Below are positions 37,382 to 48,098 of a DNA stretch of 64,000 nt, piece by piece (position 1 is the stretch's first letter; every line of letters begins with the position of its first letter). The notes below the pieces were generated by a model. That model was not told the DNA's origin and did no database searches. It was given only the letters and a program-made list of their open reading frames with translations. Source of the DNA: a bacterium (GTDB lineage: Bacteria > Auribacterota > Auribacteria > Auribacterales > Auribacteraceae); the NCBI GenBank assembly GCA_018435605.1, contig JAHDNF010000006.1:208289-272288 (forward strand), in the 5' to 3' direction. A program made the translations under genes and the position numbers.

Positions 37382-37624
37382 ATGTCAGTTGAAGAAAAAG
37401 TAAAAGGAATTATTGTAGAACAGCTTGGCGTTAATCCTGACGAAGTTACTCTGGACGCTTCTTTTGTAGAAGATCTTGGCGCAGATTCTCTTGATCAGGT
37501 TGAGTTGGTAATGGCATTTGAAGAAGAATTTAAAGCTGAAATTCCGGATGAAGATGCTGAAAAACTCAAGACAGTGGGCGATGCAGTTACTTACATTCAG
37601 AAAAATTGTGCCGGAGCAAAATAA
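37382..37624 (+). CDS. acpP: Acyl carrier protein
   Basis: An 80-residue acidic helical carrier. Phosphopantetheine attaches to Ser36 in the motif [12 protein letters not shown] strong AGGAGG site lies 8 bases before the ATG, fitting the high expression usual for ACP. The gap to fabG is 63 bases. A long inverted repeat directly downstream, before fabF, may protect the 3' end or lower fabF expression relative to acpP. Confidence 0.98.
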   Translation: MSVEEKVKGIIVEQLGVNPDEVTLDASFVEDLGADSLDQVELVMAFEEEFKAEIPDEDAEKLKTVGDAVTYIQKNCAGAK

Positions 37625-37650
37625 GTTTTGGCAATAGAGCATAAAACTAC

Positions 37651-37697
37651 AAAATTGGTCATGTGTTTCATATATAAATGAAATACAGACCAATTTT
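37651..37697 (+). promoter_or_regulatory. Nested hairpin between acpP and fabF
   Basis: A perfect 10-pair stem AAAATTGGTC (37651-37660) / GACCAATTTT (37688-37697) encloses a second perfect 6-pair stem TTTCAT/ATGAAA (37666-37683). It lies 27 bases after acpP and 19 before fabF. The 3' arm ends in TTTT followed by GTATAAAG, so it could act as a partial terminator, a processing site or a stabiliser. Confidence 0.65.
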
Positions 37698-37715
37698 GTA
37701 TAAAGAGGTGATGAT

Positions 37716-38966
37716 ATGCGAAGAGATCTGACCCCTCGCAGAGTGGTTGTAACGGGGATGGGTGTAGTTACCCCGATAGGCAATACACTCGCGGAGTATT
37801 GGGACGCTTTGTGTAACGGCAAAAGCGGTGTCGACACAATAACGCTTTTTGACGCTTCAGAGTTTACGACGCGAATCGCGGCTGAGGTCAAAAATTTCAA
37901 TCCCGAAGATTTTATTCCCAAAAAAGAAGTCAGGCGAATGGATGAATTCGTGAAATTCGCTGTTTGCGCTTCCGCTATGGCGGTAAAGGATTCCGGACTC
38001 GATTTCAGTACGATGAATCCTTTTGCTACCGGCGTATTGATAGGTTCCGGTATAGGCGGATTGAAGGTAATTGAGGATCAACATAAAATATTGATTGAGC
38101 GTGGTCCTAGCCGGGTATCTCCGTTTCTTATACCCATGTTGATTACCAATATGGCTTCAGGGATGGTGTCTATATGGTTTAATGCGCAAGGGCCTAATTT
38201 ATGTGTTACTACCGCATGTGCATCTGGAACGCATGCCATAGGCGAAGCGTACCGCCATATTGCTCTAGGCGAAGCCGATGTGATGATTACCGGCGGTACT
38301 GAATCGGCTATAACGCCGCTCGGGCTGGCAGGTTTTTGTTCGATAAAGGCGCTATCGCAACGTAACGACGACCCTAAGGCGGCGAGCCGTCCTTTTGATC
38401 AGGATCGTGATGGGTTTGTTATGGGTGAAGGTGCGGGTATTCTTATTCTCGAGGAATACGAACATGCGAAAAAACGCGGCGCGAATATTTATTGCGAGAT
38501 TCTTGGATACGGTTGCACCGGTGATGCGTACCATATGACAGCTCCTGCTCCGGGTGGTGATGCCGCCGCACGGTGTTTGGAAATGGCAGTTGCCAATGCC
38601 TGTGTTAATAAAGAGGATGTCGATTATATCAACGCGCATGGTACATCGACGCCATTGAATGACAAATTTGAGACACAGGCTATAAAAATCGTATTTGGCG
38701 AACATGCAAAGAAAATTCCTGTCAGTTCGACTAAATCTATGACCGGCCATCTTTTAGGCGCGGCGGGCGGAATAGAACTCGTTGCGACGGCCATGACTAT
38801 TAAAACAGGTATTATTACGCCGACCATAAATTTAGATAATCCAGACCCTGAATGTGATCTTGATTATGTTCCCAATACCGCCAGAGAAGTGGATGTGAAA
38901 ATTGCCATATCGAATTCGCTGGGGTTTGGCGGCCACAATGCAAGTATAGTGGTGGGTAAACTTTAA
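37716..38966 (+). CDS. fabF: 3-oxoacyl-ACP synthase II (KAS II)
   Basis: A 416-residue elongating condensing enzyme of type II fatty-acid synthesis. The start R-R-V-V-V-T-G-M-G-V-V-T-P-I-G is diagnostic. The nucleophile is Cys168 in V-T-T-A-C-A-S-G-T-H-A. The two histidines are in N-A-H-G-T-S-T-P and K-S-M-T-G-H-L-L-G-A-A-G-G. The end N-S-L-G-F-G-G-H-N-A-S is standard. It closes the fatty-acid block after a hairpin. Confidence 0.97.
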   Translation: MRRDLTPRRVVVTGMGVVTPIGNTLAEYWDALCNGKSGVDTITLFDASEFTTRIAAEVKNFNPEDFIPKKEVRRMDEFVKFAVCASAMAVKDSGLDFSTMNPFATGVLIGSGIGGLKVIEDQHKILIERGPSRVSPFLIPMLITNMASGMVSIWFNAQGPNLCVTTACASGTHAIGEAYRHIALGEADVMITGGTESAITPLGLAGFCSIKALSQRNDDPKAASRPFDQDRDGFVMGEGAGILILEEYEHAKKRGANIYCEILGYGCTGDAYHMTAPAPGGDAAARCLEMAVANACVNKEDVDYINAHGTSTPLNDKFETQAIKIVFGEHAKKIPVSSTKSMTGHLLGAAGGIELVATAMTIKTGIITPTINLDNPDPECDLDYVPNTAREVDVKIAISNSLGFGGHNASIVVGKL

Positions 38967-39069
38967 AGTCTGATTTCTCTAGCCGCATTTTCCGCACTGC
39001 TTTTAAGTACCGGTTTCGGAACCCGAACTATTTGTTCGATGAACTTGCGTTAAGCGTGGGTGTTACCCT

Positions 39070-40650
39070 ATGAAATCAGAAAAACAGTATACTCATTCGT
39101 CGATGATGCGTTCGGCAGGATTGTTCGGCGTTCTGACCATGATCAGCAGGATTCTTGGGTTTGTTCGGGACAGGTTGTTTGCAGGACTCTTCGGTACATC
39201 GGTTTACGCGGATGCTTTCATCATAGCGTTTACTATTCCCAATATGTTTCGAATGTTGTTGGGAGAAGGGGCGCTTTCAGGGGCATTCATACCTGTTTTT
39301 ACGAAAAAACTGCATGATGACGGTGAAGATAGTGCATGGCTGTTTGCCAACAGGATGCTGACGATTCTGTCCGTTGTTTTGATATTGCTTATTCTTTTAG
39401 TTTGTCTGATACTGGGCGGTTTTCTTTTTTTCGACATTTCCTTGCGCATGCGGGAAATTGTCATCCTTTCCATTATTCTTCTGCCGTATATGTTTTTTAT
39501 CTGCAATGTCGGTTTGTTGATGGGGGTTTTGAACACCTTTTACCATTTTTTTCTGCCGGCTTTTGCTCCGGCAATATTGAATGCGATAATTATCGTTACA
39601 TTGCTTGTACTGCAATTTGCCAATCATCTACATGAGCATACACAGGTTGTCATTGTATCTTTTTCGGTGCTTTTCGGCGGATTCGTACAGTTTATGTTGC
39701 ACATACTGGCCGCAAATAAAAAGGGTATGAAGTACCGTTTTTCACTGAAAATATCTCAGGGTGTAAAACAGGTTTGGTTTCTCATGCTACCTGCGATTTT
39801 GGGTTTGTCTATAACTCAGATCAATCTGGTAGTAGACCGGTTACTTGCGCTGATGATAGGCACAGGCGTAACTTCCTGTTTATATTACAGCAACCGTTTT
39901 ATACAGCTACCTATAGGCGTGTTTGGAGTAGCTATAGCCACAGCATCGTTTCCCATGCTGGCTAAGTATGCCAGCGCTAATAAAATTGCCGACTTCAAGT
40001 ATGTGTTGTCACAATCGTTGAAAATGACTTTTATGATAGCTTTGCCTGCTACAGCCGGATTGATGGCTATGAGTTACCCTGTAGTCCGTATGCTTTTCGA
40101 ACACAAACAGTTTGATTCTCAAGCAAGTCAGGCGACCGCGTTTGTTTTGTTTTTTTACTGTATAGGGCTTGTTGGATATTGCAGTAACAAAGTTATAATA
40201 AGAGGTTTTTATTCGTTGCACGATACGGTAACCCCGATGCGAATAGGGTTACTGGGGCTTGCGATGAACATAGTGTTAAACTTGTTGTTGATGATTCCTC
40301 TCAAAGGAGGAGGGTTGGCGTTATCCACATCGGTTACAGCGGTGGTGACATTATTTTTATTAGGATATGCGCTCCATAAAAAAATAGGGACTTTTTTGTC
40401 CGAAGACTTTTACCGTGCGGTAGCCGGATCGCTTGTATGCTCTATAATAATGGGCGTGTTGGTTTATGCCTTTTACCTTATACTGGAACATGTTATACCG
40501 CAGATGCCAGTAAAGATATTGATTACAGGGTTGGTTCCGGTAGTGTGTGGAGCGGTTGCTTATATGGGCATGATGTATTTTCTAAATAAAGAAGATGTTT
40601 TAAAGATACTGGAGATTTTCCGGATACGTAAAAGACGTAACGCCGTTTGA
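39070..40650 (+). CDS. murJ: Lipid II flippase MurJ (MviN)
   Basis: A 526-residue membrane protein of the MOP superfamily that moves lipid II across the inner membrane for peptidoglycan synthesis. The start region G-L-F-G-V-L-T-M-I-S-R-I-L-G-F-V-R-D-R and A-D-A-F-I-I-A-F-T-I-P-N-M-F-R, with the following G-E-G-A-L-S-G-A-F-I-P-V-F, are MurJ signatures. About 14 membrane helices are visible along its length. The 103 bases before it hold only a small GGTT-TCGG-AACC hairpin (39012-39023). Confidence 0.94.
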   Translation: MKSEKQYTHSSMMRSAGLFGVLTMISRILGFVRDRLFAGLFGTSVYADAFIIAFTIPNMFRMLLGEGALSGAFIPVFTKKLHDDGEDSAWLFANRMLTILSVVLILLILLVCLILGGFLFFDISLRMREIVILSIILLPYMFFICNVGLLMGVLNTFYHFFLPAFAPAILNAIIIVTLLVLQFANHLHEHTQVVIVSFSVLFGGFVQFMLHILAANKKGMKYRFSLKISQGVKQVWFLMLPAILGLSITQINLVVDRLLALMIGTGVTSCLYYSNRFIQLPIGVFGVAIATASFPMLAKYASANKIADFKYVLSQSLKMTFMIALPATAGLMAMSYPVVRMLFEHKQFDSQASQATAFVLFFYCIGLVGYCSNKVIIRGFYSLHDTVTPMRIGLLGLAMNIVLNLLLMIPLKGGGLALSTSVTAVVTLFLLGYALHKKIGTFLSEDFYRAVAGSLVCSIIMGVLVYAFYLILEHVIPQMPVKILITGLVPVVCGAVAYMGMMYFLNKEDVLKILEIFRIRKRRNAV

Positions 40651-40695
40651 TGTCTGGCAATCATCATATTTTAATAATGTAATATTTTGCACTTT

Positions 40696-40723
40696 TTGGT
40701 CGAAAAAGATCGAATTTTATGAT
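40696..40723 (+). promoter_or_regulatory. Possible promoter of secA
   Basis: A -35-like TTGGTC (40696-40701) and a -10-like TATGAT (40718-40723) are separated by 16 bases in the 115-base gap between murJ and secA. The hexamers each differ from consensus, so the call is tentative. Confidence 0.35.
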
Positions 40724-40765
40724 ACGTTCACAATGATTACAGTATACAACGAAAGGTGAGTTGAT

Positions 40766-43700
40766 ATGATAAGTTGGGTGCTCAGAAAAATTATCGGAAG
40801 CCGCAACGAAAGGCTTGTCAATAAATTGCGTGTTTTTGTCAATGAAATAAACGATATAGAAAAGAATTTACAGTCTTTATCCGATGAACATCTACAGAGT
40901 AAGACCGATGAGTTTCGAAAACGACTGGCCGCCGGTGAAACGCTTGATGATATAATGTGCGAAGCGTTTGCAGTGGTGAAAAACGCATGCCGGCGTATGG
41001 TAGGTAAATCGTGGCAGGTGTGTAATCACGATATAACATGGAATATGATTCCTTTCGACGTGCAGTTGATCGGCGCTATCGTACTGCACAGAGGCGCTAT
41101 TGCAGAAATGGCTACCGGTGAAGGGAAAACGCTGGTAGCTACCATGCCGGTGTATCTAAATGCACTTACAGGTAAAGGGGTTCATCTTGTTACCGTCAAC
41201 GATTATCTTGCCAAACGTGACAGTCAGTGGATGGGTGAGATTTTCAGGTTTCTTGGATTGACTGTTGGATGTATCCAGCACGATATGGACCGCAGGGAAC
41301 GCAGGCAACAGTATATGTGTGATATTACTTACGGGACGAATTCGGAATTCGGGTTCGATTATCTGCGTGACAACGGCGCGTTGGATCTGGAAGAACAGTC
41401 GCAACGGGGACATAACTATGCTATCATAGATGAAGTGGACTCCATTTTGATAGATGAAGCCCGTACGCCGCTTATCATATCCGGTCCGGTAAGTGTTTCT
41501 ACTCACAAGTATGATAAACTCAAGCCGTTGGTAGAGAATCTGGTTCGTAAACAACAAACACTTTGTAGCAAGTTGTTGTCGGATGCAAAAGAGATCATCG
41601 ACAATTCCGGCGATATGGAAGATGCAGGTATTAAGCTGTTTCAGGTATCTCGCGGTACACCTAAAAACAAACAGTTGCATAAATTGCTGGAAGAGCCCAA
41701 GATGAGGAGGCTGTTCGATAAAACTGAACTTGAAATGATGAGCGATGCGCGCAAAGAAGAATCGCATGAGCTACTAGAAACTCTTTTTTTTATAATAGAC
41801 GAGAAAAATCATTCTGTAGATTTGAGTGAAAAAGGCCGAGAAACCCTGTCTCCGACACATCCGGAAGAATATATTTTGCCGGATATCATTACATCTACCC
41901 AGCAGATAGATGAGGATGAATCGCTCAATGACGACGATAAAAATATCCAAAAGCGTATTCTTCACAAAACATACGAAGAATCAAACCAGAAAATTCACAA
42001 TTTGAGCCAGTTGTTACGAGCGTACTCGTTATTTGAAAAAGACGTGGATTACGTGGTACAGGATAACAGGGTGATGATTGTCGACGAATATACAGGCCGG
42101 CTTATGCCGGGCAGACGTTTTTCCGAAGGATTGCATCAGGCTCTTGAAGCTAAAGAAGGCGTTACCATCGAACGTGAGACACAGACCTTCGCCACAATCA
42201 CTATTCAAAACTATTTTAGGCTGTACAATAAACTGTCAGGCATGACCGGTACGGCTGAAACGGAAGCGGAAGAGTTCAGCCAGATATATAAACTGGATGT
42301 AGTTGTAATACCCACCAATGAACAGGTGCGCCGGCTCGATATGGATGACGTTATATACAAAACGAAGCGTGAGAAATTCAACGCTATTATAAATGAGATT
42401 GTCGATGCTTATCAGGACGGCCAGCCGGTGCTTGTAGGCACGATTTCGGTTGAAACATCCGAACTGCTAAGCCGTATGCTTAGAATGAAAAAAATACCTC
42501 ATCAGGTGCTGAACGCAAAATACCACGAGAAAGAAGCGGAGATTGTGGCAAACGCCGGACAATCTTCGGCAGTTACTATCGCTACCAACATGGCAGGCCG
42601 TGGAACGGATATCAAACTTGGCGCAGGAGTGATCAAGGAAGATCCTCGCGCGAAAAATAACGGGGATTTTGTTATTAAAAAATCACTTGGAGATGCCTTT
42701 CGTAAACGATACGGCGGATTGCATATTATCGGTACGGAACGTCACGAGAGCCGTCGTATCGACCGTCAGTTGCGTGGCCGTGCCGGTCGTCAGGGCGACC
42801 CGGGATCATCGAAATTTTTTATTTCGCTTGAAGACGACCTTATGAGGTTGTTCGGTTCCGACAGGATAGCAGGCATAATGGAAAAAATCGGTATTGAGGA
42901 AGGGCAGGAGCTTGTTCATCCGCTGTTGACCCGTCAAATAGAAACTGCGCAAAAACGAGTTGAACAACGTAATTTTTCAATGCGTAAACGCATTCTTGAG
43001 TATGACGATGTTATGAATAAACAGCGCGAGGTGATTTACGGATACCGAAACCAGATTCTCCGAGGCGAAGGTATCAGTGAAATGATTACCGGTATGGCAG
43101 AGGAAGAGATATCCAACCGTCTCTCATCGTGTTTTCAGACGAGAGGCGAAGTCGATCCAAGCGTTTTCAAGACGTTTGAAATGTGGTATCGGGAAACTTT
43201 TTTAATTCCGATAGATATGCGTCAGTTGAAATCGCAGAATTCCCTTGAGGGTATGGTGTCGGTTGCGGTTGAGTGGATGCATCGTGCGTACAGCGCGAAA
43301 GAACGTTTGGAAACACCGGAAAAAATGCGGCACATCGAAAAGATGGTTGCTTTGCAAACCATTGACCGGTTGTGGATTGAGCATCTGTATAATATGGATA
43401 ATTTGCGTCAGGATATCGGATACCGCAGTTATGGACAGCGCGATCCGCTGATAGAATACAAACAGGAATCGTACGAGTTGTTTTCGGAATTGATAGATAC
43501 TATTCGTAAAGAAATAATAGACTATGTCTTCAAAATTTCTCTCATACCGCCCGATCGACAGCGAAATATTCTTGCAGGGCTTGAAGAGCAATTTGCCAGC
43601 ACACCGGTCAGCAGTTTTCAACCGGCAGGGGTACCGGCGTCTTCTCAGCCGATGCCATCATCCGATATGGATGGAGCTATGCAGATGCCCATGCCTGCGC

Positions 43701-43798
43701 GGCGCAGACCTGTAAAGAGATCAATGCCTAAAGTCGGCAGGAACGACCTATGCCCTTGCGGAAGCGGCAAAAAATTTAAAAAGTGTTGCGGACAGTGA
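40766..43798 (+). CDS. secA: Preprotein translocase ATPase SecA
   Basis: A 1010-residue ATPase that drives secretion through SecYEG, including the giant proteins of this window. Walker A is in A-T-G-E-G-K-T-L-V near 114-122 and the DEAD-type box is [11 protein letters not shown] near 224. [11 protein letters not shown] and [14 protein letters not shown] are helicase motifs. The C-terminal SEC-C zinc motif is intact: [13 protein letters not shown]. An acidic, low-complexity insertion near residues 270-420 makes it longer than E. coli SecA (901), as in PVC and Bacteroidetes relatives. Confidence 0.97.
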   Translation: MISWVLRKIIGSRNERLVNKLRVFVNEINDIEKNLQSLSDEHLQSKTDEFRKRLAAGETLDDIMCEAFAVVKNACRRMVGKSWQVCNHDITWNMIPFDVQLIGAIVLHRGAIAEMATGEGKTLVATMPVYLNALTGKGVHLVTVNDYLAKRDSQWMGEIFRFLGLTVGCIQHDMDRRERRQQYMCDITYGTNSEFGFDYLRDNGALDLEEQSQRGHNYAIIDEVDSILIDEARTPLIISGPVSVSTHKYDKLKPLVENLVRKQQTLCSKLLSDAKEIIDNSGDMEDAGIKLFQVSRGTPKNKQLHKLLEEPKMRRLFDKTELEMMSDARKEESHELLETLFFIIDEKNHSVDLSEKGRETLSPTHPEEYILPDIITSTQQIDEDESLNDDDKNIQKRILHKTYEESNQKIHNLSQLLRAYSLFEKDVDYVVQDNRVMIVDEYTGRLMPGRRFSEGLHQALEAKEGVTIERETQTFATITIQNYFRLYNKLSGMTGTAETEAEEFSQIYKLDVVVIPTNEQVRRLDMDDVIYKTKREKFNAIINEIVDAYQDGQPVLVGTISVETSELLSRMLRMKKIPHQVLNAKYHEKEAEIVANAGQSSAVTIATNMAGRGTDIKLGAGVIKEDPRAKNNGDFVIKKSLGDAFRKRYGGLHIIGTERHESRRIDRQLRGRAGRQGDPGSSKFFISLEDDLMRLFGSDRIAGIMEKIGIEEGQELVHPLLTRQIETAQKRVEQRNFSMRKRILEYDDVMNKQREVIYGYRNQILRGEGISEMITGMAEEEISNRLSSCFQTRGEVDPSVFKTFEMWYRETFLIPIDMRQLKSQNSLEGMVSVAVEWMHRAYSAKERLETPEKMRHIEKMVALQTIDRLWIEHLYNMDNLRQDIGYRSYGQRDPLIEYKQESYELFSELIDTIRKEIIDYVFKISLIPPDRQRNILAGLEEQFASTPVSSFQPAGVPASSQPMPSSDMDGAMQMPMPARRRPVKRSMPKVGRNDLCPCGSGKKFKKCCGQ

Positions 43799-43808
43799 GA
43801 TTGGATTG

Positions 43809-45446
43809 ATGATTGACCACAGGTTTGCACGTCACATACGGTGGTTGTGTCCTGTCCTAAGCGGGATATTTCTTACTCTGATTTTTCCTCCGTTCGGAGT
43901 ATATCCGCTTGTTTGGGTTTCGCTGGTTCCGTTGCTGATGATTATAGATCATGATTCCCTTAAACGAGCGTTTTTGCAGGGATGGGGTTGCGGTATTGTT
44001 TTTTTCTTTCTGCTGGCGTACTGGATAGTATTTGTCACGCCGATAGGTATGGTACTTCTTGTTTTCTATTTGGCGTTATATATTGCCTTATTCAGCTGGG
44101 CGGTTGTCTGGCTTCGCAAATCTATCAAACTTGATTTTATATTTACAGCTCCTGTCGTGTGGTGTTTTACAGAATATTTGCGTGCCACAGTTATGACCGG
44201 ATTTCCATGGGATAACCTCGGATATGCTTTTTATACAGATTACGCGCTTATTCAGGTTGCGGAATTTACCGGTGTCAGCGGTCTTTCGTTTATTGCGGTG
44301 CTGGCAAACGTTTTGATATATAGAACCGCTAAGAAACTAGTACCAATAATGTTGAACTTTAAAGTCAGACGGTTTCCGATACGTCGGTTGGCATTGTCTG
44401 TGTTTCCTTTGCTGGCATTTCTCGCGGGGCTTGGCTTGCTAAGCATATGGGGCGAACATCGTGCGGCGTGGTGGTCGAGTCAGACAGAGAACCTTATTCT
44501 GAACGATGATTCTACGATCGCAATAGCTTTGATTCAACCTAACATACCGCAGGAACTGAAGTGGGATGACACTGCTCGTGAATATATTGTACGACAGTTT
44601 GACCGTCTTACAAGAGACGCGGCGGACGCGAAACCTGATTTAATAATTTGGCCGGAAAGCAGTTTACCGGGTTTTTTCAAGTATGACGAGGTTTCCACAT
44701 ATCTGGTATATTCGCTGGTCAAAGACTTGCGAGTTCCTATTGTGGTAGGCGGAAATCGTTTCGAGATAATTGACGATATTTATTATTATTATAACAGCGC
44801 ATATTACGTTGTACCGGGACAGAATGAAGACAGTCCGGTTAAATTGGCGGGAGTTTATGACAAGATTCATCTGGTGCCGTATGGTGAATATATCCCGAAT
44901 AAAGTATTTTTGAAAAAAATATTTCCGGGTTTGGAATCGATTGTTCCTTTTGAGGATTTTTCATTCGGAAGGCAAATGAATATCTTTGAGTCAGGCCATC
45001 TGAACTTTGGTATTTCTATTTGTTATGAGGATATTTTTCCGGATCTGATCCGCCGGATACCTGCGCAGGGAGCCGATTTTATAGTCAATATAACTAATGA
45101 CGCATGGTATAAACGCAGTGGCGCACCGTACCAGCATTTTTTTATGGCGGTATATCGTGCTGTGGAAAACAGAGTTACCTATGTGAGATGTTCTAACACA
45201 GGCATCACCGGTTGCGCTACAGCCGACGGTTCGGCGGTTGTTTTCCGCGACGAAAATGGAAAGGCAATTTTCAGCGAAGGCCACATGATTATTCGAGTTC
45301 CTCGGCGTGTATCCGATGAACCGACATTTTTTACCCGTCACGGTGATGTGGTTTTATATGGCAGTTCCTTTATTTCTGTTTTACTTTTGAGCACATCTTT
45401 TGTATATTTACTTGCAACATTTTTAAGAAAGGATAAAAAGGCATGA
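43809..45446 (+). CDS. lnt: Apolipoprotein N-acyltransferase
   Basis: A 545-residue inner-membrane enzyme that adds the third acyl chain to lipoproteins, a step typical of diderm bacteria. It starts at ATG 43809; a TTG one codon earlier is the alternative. An N-terminal block of membrane helices is followed by a nitrilase domain with the Glu-Lys-Cys triad: W-P-E-S-S-L-P-G near 280, K-I-H-L-V-P-Y-G-E near 353, and I-S-I-C-Y-E-D-I-F near 400. A last hydrophobic helix ends the protein. Its TGA overlaps the prfB start codon in ATGA. Confidence 0.93.
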   Translation: MIDHRFARHIRWLCPVLSGIFLTLIFPPFGVYPLVWVSLVPLLMIIDHDSLKRAFLQGWGCGIVFFFLLAYWIVFVTPIGMVLLVFYLALYIALFSWAVVWLRKSIKLDFIFTAPVVWCFTEYLRATVMTGFPWDNLGYAFYTDYALIQVAEFTGVSGLSFIAVLANVLIYRTAKKLVPIMLNFKVRRFPIRRLALSVFPLLAFLAGLGLLSIWGEHRAAWWSSQTENLILNDDSTIAIALIQPNIPQELKWDDTAREYIVRQFDRLTRDAADAKPDLIIWPESSLPGFFKYDEVSTYLVYSLVKDLRVPIVVGGNRFEIIDDIYYYYNSAYYVVPGQNEDSPVKLAGVYDKIHLVPYGEYIPNKVFLKKIFPGLESIVPFEDFSFGRQMNIFESGHLNFGISICYEDIFPDLIRRIPAQGADFIVNITNDAWYKRSGAPYQHFFMAVYRAVENRVTYVRCSNTGITGCATADGSAVVFRDENGKAIFSEGHMIIRVPRRVSDEPTFFTRHGDVVLYGSSFISVLLLSTSFVYLLATFLRKDKKA

Positions 45447-46571
45447 TTGGCGAATTAAGAGCTACTCTTGAGGAGAAAAAGGAACGAATAGACCAGTTGT
45501 GGAGGTATCTTTGACTTGGCAAAAATGTCGGACGAGTTGCATAAACTCGATCAGATCATGGCGTCGCATGAGTTTTGGGATGATCAGATAGAAGCCCGCA
45601 AGGTGATTGACAGGGCTAGAGTACTGCGGGCATGGGTTGAACCATGGAACAAAATCAAAAAGGCATCTCAGGAGGTTGAGGGACTGCTCGAACTGCTGGA
45701 AGAAGATTCTTCGGACAACAGTATTGTTAACGACTTAAAAAATGACCTTGAGGCTATAGAACAACAACTAGCCAAACTAGAATTTAAAAAAATGCTCGGC
45801 GGTGAGCATGATATAAATAACGCATTCGTTACTATTCATTCCGGAGCCGGAGGTACGGAGGCTTGCGATTGGGTGAGCATGCTGTATCGCATGTATTCAC
45901 GCTGGATAGAAAATCAAGGGTTTTCGCTGACCGTTACGGATATTTTACCCGGAGATGAAGCGGGTATAAAAAGCGTAACATTTCTAGTAGAAGGCGATTA
46001 TGCTTTCGGATACCTTAAAGCGGAGAAAGGAGTGCACCGGTTGGTGCGTATATCTCCGTTCGATGCGAATAAACGGCGCCACACATCATTTGCGTCTCTC
46101 GACGTTATCCCTGAAGTCGATGAGGAAGTGGAAATAGATATTAACGCGGATGATCTGCGAATCGATACTTATCGTTCGTCAGGCGCTGGCGGACAGCATG
46201 TGAACGTTACCGATTCCGCTGTGCGCATTACCCATATGCCGACTGGAATTGTCGTTCAGTGTCAGAACGAACGCTCGCAACACAAAAACAAGGCTTTTGC
46301 CCTGAAAATTCTTAAATCTCGTTTATATGAATTACACACTAAGGAACAGGAAGAGAAGTTCAAAAGTCAGTATGGCGAAAAAGACGATATCGCATGGGGA
46401 AGTCAGATCCGCTCATACGTCATGCATCCGTACTCCATGGTTAAAGATCATCGTACCAAGGTAGAAACCAGTAATGTCGACGCTGTTATGGACGGGCAGA
46501 TAGACGAGTTTATCGAGGCGTTTCTGAAAATGAGCAAAATGAAACCGGAGCCGGATAAGAAAAATAAATAG
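45443..46571 (+). CDS. prfB: Peptide chain release factor 2, programmed +1 frameshift
   Basis: RF2 is encoded in two frames. The ATG at 45443 (M-I-G-E-L-R-A-T-L) overlaps the lnt stop. After 23 codons the frame reaches C-T-T followed by an in-frame TGA (45512-45514), and translation must slip +1 to read GAC (45513) onward. The site carries the classic features: an internal Shine-Dalgarno GGAGG (45501-45505), then TAT, CTT, TGA, C. The joined protein is about 375 residues. S-P-F, the UGA/UAA recognition motif, is in R-I-S-P-F-D, and G-G-Q, the hydrolysis motif, is in G-A-G-G-Q-H-V-N. A gene call starting at 45516 would miss the N-terminus. The shift is the textbook autoregulation by RF2 level. 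Confidence 0.95.
45501..45515 (+). promoter_or_regulatory. prfB +1 frameshift site
   Basis: GGAGG, TAT, CTT, TGA and C in sequence. The GGAGG pairs with the anti-Shine-Dalgarno, CTT is the slippery codon and TGA-C is the poorly terminated stop. The layout is identical to the element in many bacterial prfB genes. Confidence 0.93.
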
Positions 46572-46622
46572 AGCATATATAATGCGCGTAAATATATGAA
46601 ACCAACAACACAGGATCGTATA

Positions 46623-48071
46623 ATGGATGATAGGGATCATTTTTTTCAACAGAAACTGGAGCATCTGAATAAACTTCGAGCCAGAGGTGTCAAACCGTAT
46701 GGCGCACGATTCGATTGTGTTAGCATAGAATCGGTAAAGGAATCTTTTGAGGAAAGCCGAAAAGTGGTAGTTGCAGGCAGGATTATGGCTTACCGCGCTC
46801 ATGGAAAGACCATATTCATGGATTTGAAAGACCGTACAGGTAAAATACAGCTTTTTGTGCAGAAAAATATTCTCGGAGACGAAACTTTTGATATGTTCAA
46901 CGAGATAGAAGTAGGCGATATAATCGGTGTTTCTGGTGAAACATTCAAAACCCGCATGGGCGAACCGACAATAAAGGTTGAACAGGTAACCGTATTGAGC
47001 AAGGCGCTGTTGACGCTACCGGAAAAATGGCATGGGCTTAAAGACGTCGAACTGCGTTATCGTCAAAGGTATCTTGATCTGATAGTGAACGACGAAGTGC
47101 GCGAAGTATTCAAGACGCGCAGTGCGATTATTAAATCAATTAGAAATTTTCTTGACGAGCGTGGTTTTCTTGAAGTGGAAACACCGATGATGCAGTCCTT
47201 GGCTGGCGGCGCGGCGGCCAAACCGTTCGAAACATTTCATAATGCGCTTGGCATACCGTTATTTTTGCGTATCGCTCCGGAACTTTATTTGAAGCGGCTG
47301 TTGGTTGGCGGTTTTGAGCGTGTTTACGAAATCAACCGTAATTTTAGAAACGAAGGCATATCTCGGCGTCATAATCCCGAGTTTACTATGCTGGAAGTCT
47401 ATCAGGCATACGCTGATTATCATGTGATGATGGAACTTACCGAAACATTGATAAGCACTCTTGCTCTAATGGTTTGGGGTTCTACAAAACGGACAATGAA
47501 TGACGGATTGGAACTTGATTTTACGCCTCCTTGGAAACGTATTACCCTCAACGATGCCGTTATAGAGGCGACCGGAGTAGATTTTCTGAAGGTCGACGAT
47601 CCTTACAAGGCAGGAATCGATATAGGGTTGCCTGTAGAAAAAGGTATGACGCGGGATGAAATATTGACGGAAGCGTTCGAAGAACGGGTTGAATCTACCA
47701 TATATCAGCCGACTTTTATAACCGATTATCCGGCTAGCATGTGTCCGTTGGCAAAGACAAAAGACGACGACCCCTCGCTTACCGCCCGTTTTGAACTGAT
47801 TGTACGTGGGCAGGAACTGGCAAATGCTTATTCGGAGCTAAATGACCCTATTGAACAGCGTGCCCGCATGTCCGCCCAGCTGGCGGCATCACAAGATAAA
47901 AAAGATATGGATGAAGATTTCATACGGGCATTGGAATACGGTATGCCTCCGGCGGGAGGTCTTGGTATAGGTATTGACCGGCTGGTAATGGCGTTGACCG
48001 ATTCGGATTCGATTCGAGATGTCATCTTGTTTCCGCAATTGAAACCTGAGAAAACTGTATCCGATCAATAA
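46623..48071 (+). CDS. lysS: Lysyl-tRNA synthetase, class II
   Basis: A 482-residue class II enzyme that charges tRNA-Lys. I prefer the ATG at 46623 ([12 protein letters not shown]), which has AGGA 7 bases upstream; the ATG at 46596 would add nine residues and has no ribosome site. An OB-fold anticodon domain ([13 protein letters not shown]) is near 45-140. Motif 2 is [15 protein letters not shown] and motif 3 is [11 protein letters not shown]. It leads the lolC-lolD pair. Confidence 0.95.
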   Translation: MDDRDHFFQQKLEHLNKLRARGVKPYGARFDCVSIESVKESFEESRKVVVAGRIMAYRAHGKTIFMDLKDRTGKIQLFVQKNILGDETFDMFNEIEVGDIIGVSGETFKTRMGEPTIKVEQVTVLSKALLTLPEKWHGLKDVELRYRQRYLDLIVNDEVREVFKTRSAIIKSIRNFLDERGFLEVETPMMQSLAGGAAAKPFETFHNALGIPLFLRIAPELYLKRLLVGGFERVYEINRNFRNEGISRRHNPEFTMLEVYQAYADYHVMMELTETLISTLALMVWGSTKRTMNDGLELDFTPPWKRITLNDAVIEATGVDFLKVDDPYKAGIDIGLPVEKGMTRDEILTEAFEERVESTIYQPTFITDYPASMCPLAKTKDDDPSLTARFELIVRGQELANAYSELNDPIEQRARMSAQLAASQDKKDMDEDFIRALEYGMPPAGGLGIGIDRLVMALTDSDSIRDVILFPQLKPEKTVSDQ

Positions 48072-48098
48072 GTAGCACATCGAACCATAGAGAATAAA

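Noticed and set aside
41156..41767. 203-residue antisense open frame inside secA
   Set aside because: secA is fully intact on the plus strand with all motifs; the antisense frame is a codon-bias shadow.
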